The notes beneath the pieces were generated by a model. The model had not been told where the DNA came from and did no database searches. It saw nothing but the letters and a program-made list of their open reading frames with translations. The translations under genes and the position numbers were made by a program. A stretch of 20,022 bases of DNA, from NCBI GenBank assembly GCA_964008075.1, contig CAXGAP010000023.1:1-20022 (forward strand). Reading direction: 5' to 3'. Origin of the DNA: UBA724 sp964008075 (GTDB lineage: Bacteria; Bacteroidota; Bacteroidia; Flavobacteriales; Flavobacteriaceae). Shown piece by piece: positions 15,128 to 20,022 of this stretch (position 1 is its first letter; each line of letters starts with the position of its first letter).

Positions 15128-15349
15128 TTAATACTCATCCTCATTCCAAAGATAATCATCGTCGGTTGGGTAATCAGGCCAAATCTCGTCGATTGACTCA
15201 TATATTTCTCCTTCGTCCTCAATGGCTTGAAGGTTTTCGACAACTTCAAGCGGTGCACCCGTTCGTATGGCAAAGTCGATGAGTTCGTCTTTGTTTGCTG
15301 GCCAAGGCGCATCACTGAGGTAGGATGCAAGCTCTAAAGTCCAATACAT
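15128..15349 (-). CDS. DUF2795 domain protein
   Basis: This 73-residue protein is recognised as the stand-alone DUF2795 form common in Flavobacteriales. It has the characteristic YWTLELASYLSDAPWPANKD start, the DELIDFAIRTGAPLEVVENL core and an acidic tail ending in NEDEY. The domain is a small helical fold of unknown function. No signal peptide or membrane segment is present. It lies between the adenosyltransferase gene and secA on the same strand but has its own good promoter match, so it may be transcribed alone or read through into secA, 73 bases downstream. The overlapping alternative minus-strand frame (15118-15330) has no family resemblance and is not called. Confidence 0.9.
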   Translation of the reverse strand: MYWTLELASYLSDAPWPANKDELIDFAIRTGAPLEVVENLQAIEDEGEIYESIDEIWPDYPTDDDYLWNEDEY

Positions 15350-15368
15350 AGTCTACTGTATTAAAATG

Positions 15369-15398
15369 CAAAAATATAGGTTTAACCGAATTATGCAA
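15369..15398 (-). promoter_or_regulatory. candidate promoter of the DUF2795 gene
   Basis: On the minus strand TTG (15398-15396) is followed after 19 bases by TATTTTTG (15376-15369). Both elements match the Bacteroidota vegetative promoter with good spacing, making it the cleanest match in the window. The final G of the -7 box is 20 bases from the ATG. Confidence 0.55.
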
Positions 15399-15407
15399 GC
15401 AAAACTC

Positions 15408-15956
15408 CTAGATTCTTGGAATCCACTTAACTTCCTCATTACCAGCGTTTTTACATATCAAACGAGCAAGGCAAAACAAATAATCTGAAAGTCGATTGAG
15501 ATAAATCACGCCAATATCATCCACGTATGCACTTTTGCCGAGTGTAACGGTTAACCTTTCGGCACGTCTGCAAACACATCTGGCCAGATGAGCGTGCGAT
15601 GCTGTTTCACTTCCACCAGGGAGGATAAAATGTGTCATCGGAGGAAGGTCGGACACAATTTTATCGATACATTTTTCAATCCACTTGATATCTTGATCAG
15701 TGATTTTTTGAATACGCAGGTCGGTATGTTCGCCATCTACAGCAAGCATAGCACCTAAAACAAACAAATCGTTTTGGATTTTAATCAAGTCACGATGGTA
15801 ATACTGTGATTCTGAGTTGGATGCAATCATTCCCATCCAAGCATTGAGCTCATCAATAGTTCCATAGGTTTCAATACGCAAATGGCTTTTTGATACTCGC
15901 TCACCTCCATATAAAGAGGTCATTCCTTGATCTCCAGTTTTCGTGTAGATTTTCAT
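15408..15956 (-). CDS. cob(I)alamin adenosyltransferase, PduO type
   Basis: This 182-residue enzyme transfers the adenosyl group of ATP to cob(I)alamin, making adenosylcobalamin in the cytoplasm. The N-terminal ATP-binding loop KIYTKTGDQGMTSLYGGERV and the following YGTIDELNAWMG block are diagnostic of the PduO/MMAB-type family. So are the C-terminal CRRAERLTVTL block and the YLNRLSDYLFCLAR helix. The length is normal for the single-domain form. The neighbours are not B12 genes, so it probably serves salvage, supplying enzymes such as methylmalonyl-CoA mutase or ribonucleotide reductase elsewhere. It lies 61 bases behind lnt on the same strand. The intervening sequence has only a TAACTTAG near-match to a -7 box and no clear terminator, so read-through from lnt is possible. 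Confidence 0.93.
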   Translation of the reverse strand: MKIYTKTGDQGMTSLYGGERVSKSHLRIETYGTIDELNAWMGMIASNSESQYYHRDLIKIQNDLFVLGAMLAVDGEHTDLRIQKITDQDIKWIEKCIDKIVSDLPPMTHFILPGGSETASHAHLARCVCRRAERLTVTLGKSAYVDDIGVIYLNRLSDYLFCLARLICKNAGNEEVKWIPRI

Positions 15957-16017
15957 AGACGTAACCTACCAGAGTGATAGGCGCAATTTTTTTGCTAAGT
16001 TAAGTCAATTTTTATAA

Positions 16018-17580
16018 CTAGCTAAAAATCAGTTTTTTTCGTGTAATGGAGATCAATAACAGAAGTACTGAAACAAACAATGACAAACGTGCAATATAAT
16101 CTCCGTATTTGACATAAAACGTCAATTGATTTTGTGGAACGATGGTCACAGACATGGCGTCTCTTTTTAGATAAGGGATTTGTTTTATGACCTCGCCATA
16201 TGAGTTGATTATTGCTGATATGCCTGAATTGGCAGACCTTACAATGGGCAGGCGTGTTTCTATCGCTCGCAGTTTTGTATAACTCAGCAATTGGCGATGA
16301 CCTGGAGTTGTTCCCCACCACGCATCATTGGTCATGACAGCCAAGAACTCTGCACCATTGCGCACATAACCTCCAACAAAACTCCCATATACAGATTCAT
16401 AACATATGATTGGCCCCACTTTACTGCCATTTTTGAGTTGAAATACTTTTCGATTAGTATCCACTGCTCGACTGCGAACTGTACCACCCAGATCAAGCAT
16501 AATGTTGCCAAAAAGGGGCTCAATAATTTGTTTGTAGGGGAGGGTTTCAATCCCAACGACCAGCTTGGACTTGTGGTAGACCTGCAAGGGATTGGTTCCA
16601 CTTAAAAATGCACTGTTGTAAAAATCCACCCACTGGTTGCCCATCTTATTTGAAGTTGGTGTTTTGTCAGCTTTTGAATACACCTGAAACAGTTGAATGC
16701 CTGTCAACAGTTGGATGGATTCGATTTGCGACATCTCTTCGCTGATACTTTGGTAGAGATAGCTCGATGATAAGCTTGGTAAGGAATAGCCAAACCCCTC
16801 TGTAAAATAAGTCTCAGGTGCTAGAATTAAGTCAGTTGTTGGCGTGAGCTCTGGTTTGATTAGCGTAAAGAGTGCTTTGGCTTGTTCTAGGTCACTTGCG
16901 ACAAACTTTTCTTCATAAGGATCGATATTAGGTTGTGCTATAACAACCTCAACAGCTTTGTTGTTTTGAGGTTGATGATTGGCATAAATCGCTAGTGATA
17001 TACAGACTGGAATTGCTATGGTGAGAACTGCAATAGCCATTTTTCGCAATCGAAATGTATTTGCTCGTATTGCTTTAAAAAACAAAATATTTACAAGTAT
17101 CACCCACAAACTCCCACCAAATACTCCTGTATATTCATACCATTGTATCCATGAGGTTGTTTCAGAAAATACATTTCCGAGTTGAAGCCAAGGCCACGAA
17201 AAATCCCAATGAAGGTGTAGGAGTTCGAAACTCATCCAAAAAGTTGTCAGAAATAACAATCCAGCTTGTATCGATAGCTTTCTAATGACCATTCGTGAAA
17301 GCATAAAGACAACTGTCATCAGAGAACTATTCACAAGTACAGCAAAAAACATTCCGAAGGCTGATGCATTCCATATCCACCACGATATACCCAAATTCCA
17401 AAGAAAAAAGCTCAGAAAAAAGTGAGCAGTTGTTCGTTTTGATTTTTTTTCAGGCTGATGATATAAGATTTGAAGCAAGGGGACAAATGCGATAAAAATA
17501 AGTAAAGAAAGGCCATTCATTGGCCATGCTAGCGTCAATAATAAAGCACTGAGAATGCTTTTGGATAGATTACTATTCAT
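16018..17580 (-). CDS. lnt: apolipoprotein N-acyltransferase
   Basis: This 520-residue inner-membrane enzyme adds the third acyl chain to the N-terminal cysteine of lipoproteins, the last maturation step. Several hydrophobic segments fill residues 5-200. A periplasmic nitrilase-like domain follows from about 210 to 480, and a final membrane segment lies near 497-512. The catalytic triad is in place: E256 in LILAPETY, K337 in YHKSKLVVGIE and C393 in PIICYESVYG. WWGTTPGHRQ and the RLPIVRSANSG block also match Lnt. The length is normal. It is divergent from pssA with 61 bases between. A TATCTTTG box ends only 6 bases before the ATG, which would give a nearly leaderless mRNA. Presence of lnt fits the lipoprotein signal on the nearby msrA product. 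Confidence 0.95.
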   Translation of the reverse strand: MNSNLSKSILSALLLTLAWPMNGLSLLIFIAFVPLLQILYHQPEKKSKRTTAHFFLSFFLWNLGISWWIWNASAFGMFFAVLVNSSLMTVVFMLSRMVIRKLSIQAGLLFLTTFWMSFELLHLHWDFSWPWLQLGNVFSETTSWIQWYEYTGVFGGSLWVILVNILFFKAIRANTFRLRKMAIAVLTIAIPVCISLAIYANHQPQNNKAVEVVIAQPNIDPYEEKFVASDLEQAKALFTLIKPELTPTTDLILAPETYFTEGFGYSLPSLSSSYLYQSISEEMSQIESIQLLTGIQLFQVYSKADKTPTSNKMGNQWVDFYNSAFLSGTNPLQVYHKSKLVVGIETLPYKQIIEPLFGNIMLDLGGTVRSRAVDTNRKVFQLKNGSKVGPIICYESVYGSFVGGYVRNGAEFLAVMTNDAWWGTTPGHRQLLSYTKLRAIETRLPIVRSANSGISAIINSYGEVIKQIPYLKRDAMSVTIVPQNQLTFYVKYGDYIARLSLFVSVLLLLISITRKKLIFS

Positions 17581-17585
17581 CTGTT

Positions 17586-17593
17586 CAAAGATA
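17586..17593 (-). promoter_or_regulatory. candidate -7 promoter box of lnt
   Basis: On the minus strand this reads TATCTTTG, an exact TAnnTTTG match, but its last base is only 6 from the lnt ATG and no TTG is seen at the -33 position. If active it would yield an mRNA with almost no leader. Confidence 0.3.
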
Positions 17594-17641
17594 TAAAAAA
17601 GGGTGGCGAGTTAGTGTTGTTTACTTTGTTATCTTCGCGTT

Positions 17642-18304
17642 ATGAAACTCCTCCCAAATTTATTTACGCTGGCCAACGCTGCAGTTGGTTGCTTTGCTCT
17701 TTATTATATTTCAGTTATAGATTTTGAAACTGCGACCTATTGTGTCCTTATTTGTTGTGTTTTCGATTTTTTTGATGGTTTTTTTGCGCGTGCGCTAGGT
17801 ACAACCAGTGAATTTGGAAAACATCTTGATTCCTTAGCTGATGTCATTAGTTTTGGGGTTGTTCCAGGGGCAGTTGCCACTGTGATGCTTAGTATTTTGG
17901 ATGTAGATTTCCCCTGGTTTTTTATTGGATTTATAATAACACTTGCCTCTGCATATCGTTTGGCGAACTACAATAATAGTGATCAAAACAATGTCCACTT
18001 TTCTGGTTTGCCAACTCCTGCAAATGCTTTGTTTTGGATCGGCCTCACATACATTGAAACTGAAATCACTTTCAACTTGATTGTTGGGGCTGTAATTGTC
18101 ACTTCCTTTTTGTTGAACAGTTCTTTTGCGTTTAATCGCATAAAGCTAAAATATTCTCTACTTTCTGTTTTAAAGTTATTGTTGATGATTGTTTTGATGA
18201 TCGCTCTGTGGGTGCAATTTGGTCATCTCGCTTGGAGTATTGTCATCACTATATACACCTTATTCTCTTTGATCTTTAGCCTTGTGGCGAGGTTTACAGC
18301 GTGA
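17642..18304 (+). CDS. pssA: CDP-diacylglycerol-serine O-phosphatidyltransferase
   Basis: This 220-residue integral membrane protein of the CDP-alcohol phosphatidyltransferase family most likely joins CDP-diacylglycerol to serine, the first committed step to phosphatidylserine and phosphatidylethanolamine. The family signature is complete: D42-x2-DG-x2-AR-x8-G59-x3-D63-x3-D67. The N-terminal LLPNLFTLANAAVGCFALYY and the DVISFGVVPGAV segment after the signature are typical of the serine-specific branch in Bacteroidota. About six membrane segments are visible. The start is the only sensible ATG. TACTTTG (17622-17628) and TATCTTCG (17630-17637) upstream are imperfect -7 matches. The gene ends 11 bases inside the convergent lptB coding region. 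The alcohol specificity is inferred from similarity, not from a residue that settles it. Confidence 0.92.
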   Translation: MKLLPNLFTLANAAVGCFALYYISVIDFETATYCVLICCVFDFFDGFFARALGTTSEFGKHLDSLADVISFGVVPGAVATVMLSILDVDFPWFFIGFIITLASAYRLANYNNSDQNNVHFSGLPTPANALFWIGLTYIETEITFNLIVGAVIVTSFLLNSSFAFNRIKLKYSLLSVLKLLLMIVLMIALWVQFGHLAWSIVITIYTLFSLIFSLVARFTA

Positions 18305-19040
18305 CTTTCTTTTTTCGCAATTCAAAGTTTTTGCCCAGATATACCTTGCGTACAATTTCGTCATTTGCCAGATCCTCGGGTTTGCCTGCTTTTAGAATTT
18401 TACCCTCAAACATCAAATAGGTTCTGTCAGTAATTGCCAGTGTTTCTTGTACATTGTGATCAGTAATGAGAATGCCGATATTTTTTTTCTTCAAGTGAGC
18501 TACAATTTTTTGGATGTCCTCAACTGCTACTGGATCAACACCAGCAAAGGGCTCGTCAAGAAGTAAAAATTTAGGATCTGTTGCCAATGCACGAGCAATC
18601 TCTGTGCGACGTCGCTCTCCCCCTGAAAGCAAATCACCTCTGTTTTTTCGAATGGTAGTTAAGCTAAATTCCTCTAATAATGATTCTGTTTTTTTATTTT
18701 GTTCAGCCTTGCTCAACTTCGTGAGTTCCAGCACACATCGGATGTTATCTTCAACACTCAGCTTGCGAAATACAGATGATTCTTGTGCCAAATATCCAAT
18801 TCCATTCTGCGCTCTTTGGTACATTGGAAAGGATGTAATGTCAGTATTGTCGAGTAAAACCTCACCTGCACTAGGCTTGATCAGACCAACTATGGTGTAA
18901 AAAGAAGTTGTTTTGCCAGCACCATTTGGCCCAAGTAAGCCTACAATTTCTCCTTGACTTACATGTATACTGACATCGTTAACGACCTTTCGTTTGCCAT
19001 AGATTTTTGATATGTGATTGGCAGCGAGCTTCAACTTCAT
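18294..19040 (-). CDS. lptB: LptB, LPS export ABC ATPase
   Basis: This 248-residue ABC ATPase powers LPS extraction from the inner membrane by LptB2FGC. Walker A is GPNGAGKT (37-44), the Q-loop lies near YLAQESSVFRKLS (83-95), the signature is LSGGERRR (138-145), Walker B is FLLLDEPFAGVDP (158-170) with catalytic E163, and the switch histidine is H195. The VFRKLSVEDNI segment and PFAGVDP separate LptB from the related branched-chain amino acid transporter ATPases. The length is normal. Its ATG overlaps the tatC stop by four bases, so it is probably translated together with tatC. lptF, lptG and lptC are not in the window. Its 3' end overlaps the convergent pssA by 11 bases, leaving no room for a separate terminator. 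Confidence 0.95.
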   Translation of the reverse strand: MKLKLAANHISKIYGKRKVVNDVSIHVSQGEIVGLLGPNGAGKTTSFYTIVGLIKPSAGEVLLDNTDITSFPMYQRAQNGIGYLAQESSVFRKLSVEDNIRCVLELTKLSKAEQNKKTESLLEEFSLTTIRKNRGDLLSGGERRRTEIARALATDPKFLLLDEPFAGVDPVAVEDIQKIVAHLKKKNIGILITDHNVQETLAITDRTYLMFEGKILKAGKPEDLANDEIVRKVYLGKNFELRKKKVTL

Positions 19041-19846
19041 TTGTATGTTTTTTTATTCATTTTTCGAATCACTCTTTTGGAGATAAAAATACTCAACTCA
19101 TATAAAATTAGAACAGGAATAGCCACGATGATTTGACTGGCAACATCGGGTGGTGTGATTACGGCAGATAAAAACATGACCAATACCAGTGCTATTTTTC
19201 TGTACTTGCGCATGAATTTAGGAGTAATCAGTCCAATTTTTGTAAGAAAATAAACTAAAATCGGAAGTTCAAAAATGATACCAGAAGCCAGAACAGATGC
19301 GCGAACCAAAGCTGTGTAGCTACTTAGATCAAAGTCATTAAAAATCTCCGCACTTACAGTGTAACTACCCAAAAAGCGAATGGAGAGGGGTGTAACAACA
19401 TAATAGCCAAACAAAACCCCCATGAAGAACAACAACGATGATATCGAAATAAATCCACTTGCTGTTTTTCTTTCGTGCGAGTAAAGTCCTGGGCTTATAA
19501 ATTTCCAAAACTGATAAATAACATAAGGAAATGAGACGACAATCCCAAGGGTTATCGACGTCCAAATATGTGCTGAAAATTGCCCAGCCATGGTGCGACT
19601 TTGGATTCGAAAAGGTAATTCACTGATACAAAACCCGTCGTCAAATCCCAATAGATTGGACGCTTGACACAGTAGTCGATAGGTTAGGAAATCTGTTTTT
19701 TTTGGTCCAAAAAGCAACACATCAAAGACAAAATCTTTTGCTAAAAAAGCAGCGAGAGCTGCAATCAGAATCGCTGTAATTGAGCGAAGAAGATGCCATC
19801 GTAAATCTTCGAGATGCTCCAAAAAAGACATTTCTCTATCAGCCAT
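19037..19846 (-). CDS. tatC: TatC, twin-arginine translocase subunit
   Basis: This 269-residue six-helix inner-membrane protein recognises twin-arginine signal peptides for export of folded proteins. It begins with the family's cytoplasmic segment MSFLEHLEDLRWHLLRS. The conserved FSAHIWTSITLGIVVSFPYVIYQFWKFISPGLY stretch (90-122, quoted here only by its key features: FP at 106-107, the FWKFISPGL turn, and E125) follows the first periplasmic loop. FELPILVYFL lies near 192-201 and the SAVITPPD motif near 227-234. The first periplasmic loop, about residues 42-85, is longer than in E. coli and has two cysteines, C60 and C73. It starts one base into the kdsD stop (TAATG) and ends in an ATGA overlap with lptB. 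The tatA-type subunit is not in the window. Confidence 0.95.
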   Translation of the reverse strand: MADREMSFLEHLEDLRWHLLRSITAILIAALAAFLAKDFVFDVLLFGPKKTDFLTYRLLCQASNLLGFDDGFCISELPFRIQSRTMAGQFSAHIWTSITLGIVVSFPYVIYQFWKFISPGLYSHERKTASGFISISSLLFFMGVLFGYYVVTPLSIRFLGSYTVSAEIFNDFDLSSYTALVRASVLASGIIFELPILVYFLTKIGLITPKFMRKYRKIALVLVMFLSAVITPPDVASQIIVAIPVLILYELSIFISKRVIRKMNKKTYK

Positions 19847-20022
19847 TAGCTAATTCCTTCATTTAAGATGTTGTGCAGGTGTACAATACCAATAAATTTA
19901 TCATTTTTCATGACCAACAATTGGCTGATGTTGTTCTTTTGCATGGTGTTTAATGCCTCGGAAGCGAGGATATTAGCTTCAATAATTTTGGGGTTAGGGT
20001 TCATAATGTCTTTTGCTCGAAT
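19846..20022 (-). CDS. kdsD: KpsF/GutQ-type sugar-phosphate isomerase, C-terminal part
   Basis: Only the last 58 residues plus stop lie in the window; the gene continues past the right edge. The fragment reads as the second CBS domain of a KpsF/GutQ family protein. It has RAKDIMNPNPKIIEAN, then a helix LASEALNTMQKNNISQLLV, and ends with KFIGIVHLHNILNEGIS. The IVHLHNILNEGI ending is characteristic of arabinose-5-phosphate isomerases (KdsD), which convert ribulose-5-phosphate to arabinose-5-phosphate for Kdo synthesis. The catalytic SIS domain is outside the window, so a different CBS protein cannot be excluded. The linkage kdsD-tatC-lptB, with coding ends overlapping by 1 and 4 bases, joins LPS precursor synthesis and LPS transport in one operon and supports the call. 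Confidence 0.8.
   Translation of the reverse strand: MRAKDIMNPNPKIIEANILASEALNTMQKNNISQLLVMKNDKFIGIVHLHNILNEGIS

Noticed and set aside
15118..15330. Minus-strand frame overlapping the DUF2795 gene
   Set aside because: The 15128-15349 frame encodes a recognisable DUF2795 protein with a good promoter. The shifted frame has no resemblance to anything and poor composition.
15995..16002. TAACTTAG as a promoter box for the adenosyltransferase gene
   Set aside because: It departs from TAnnTTTG at one key base, has no TTG at the right distance, and lies about 40 bases from the ATG. It is too weak to list.
1..20022. Mobile elements, CRISPR arrays, toxin-antitoxin or defence genes
   Set aside because: No transposase, integrase, direct-repeat array or defence domain was seen on either strand. 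Gene content and base composition look uniform and housekeeping in nature.

Overview
The window is a stretch of chromosome from a member of the Bacteroidota, most likely order Flavobacteriales. The evidence is the AT-rich sequence, the near absence of Shine-Dalgarno sites, several upstream boxes matching the Bacteroidota -7 consensus TAnnTTTG, and lineage-typical proteins: a roughly 1,120-residue SecA without the C-terminal zinc motif, a DnaJ with one zinc centre, a stand-alone DUF2795 protein, and a sigma-54-type response regulator without a helix-turn-helix. Genus and species cannot be told. I see no mobile element, CRISPR array, rRNA, tRNA or integration site. Every gene looks intact except the last, which runs off the right edge. 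No gene-free stretch exceeds 300 bases; the longest is 152 bases between dnaJ and the MscS channel gene.

Layout. 1-425: a MazG-like pyrophosphohydrolase gene, convergent with ilvE (430-1476, minus). 1554-2465: a TIGR01777 NAD(P)-dependent epimerase-like gene. 2466-4182: a grpE-dnaJ chaperone operon whose promoter lies inside a long dyad. 4183-4334: a promoter-like box, a 22-bp near-palindrome and a clear intrinsic terminator. 4335-9854: a tightly packed plus-strand operon of an MscS channel, a sigma-54 activator-type response regulator, a secreted M28 peptidase, a MATE exporter started at TTG, an unrecognised 75-residue protein and a PAP2 membrane phosphatase. 9893-15054 (minus): secA, a GT4 glycosyltransferase and a lipoprotein MsrA, with a 4-base secA/glycosyltransferase overlap. 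15128-17580 (minus): lnt, a PduO-type cobalamin adenosyltransferase and a DUF2795 gene with its own promoter. 17642-18304: pssA, whose end overlaps the convergent lptB. 18294-20022 (minus): kdsD (partial), tatC and lptB, with coding ends overlapping by 1 and 4 bases.

How it fits together. Most of the window serves the cell envelope: Sec and Tat export (secA, tatC), lipoprotein maturation (lnt), LPS precursor synthesis and transport (kdsD, lptB), phospholipid synthesis (pssA), lipid or undecaprenyl phosphate turnover (PAP2), turgor relief (MscS) and protein repair outside the cytoplasm (MsrA). Chaperones, branched-chain amino acid metabolism and B12 adenosylation make up the rest. This is core housekeeping sequence. 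I found no convincing new multi-gene system. The best leads are regulatory: the dyad over the grpE promoter and the dnaJ-mscS intergenic region. Next are the unassigned 75-residue protein and the response regulator with a non-canonical sigma-54 contact loop and no DNA-binding domain.
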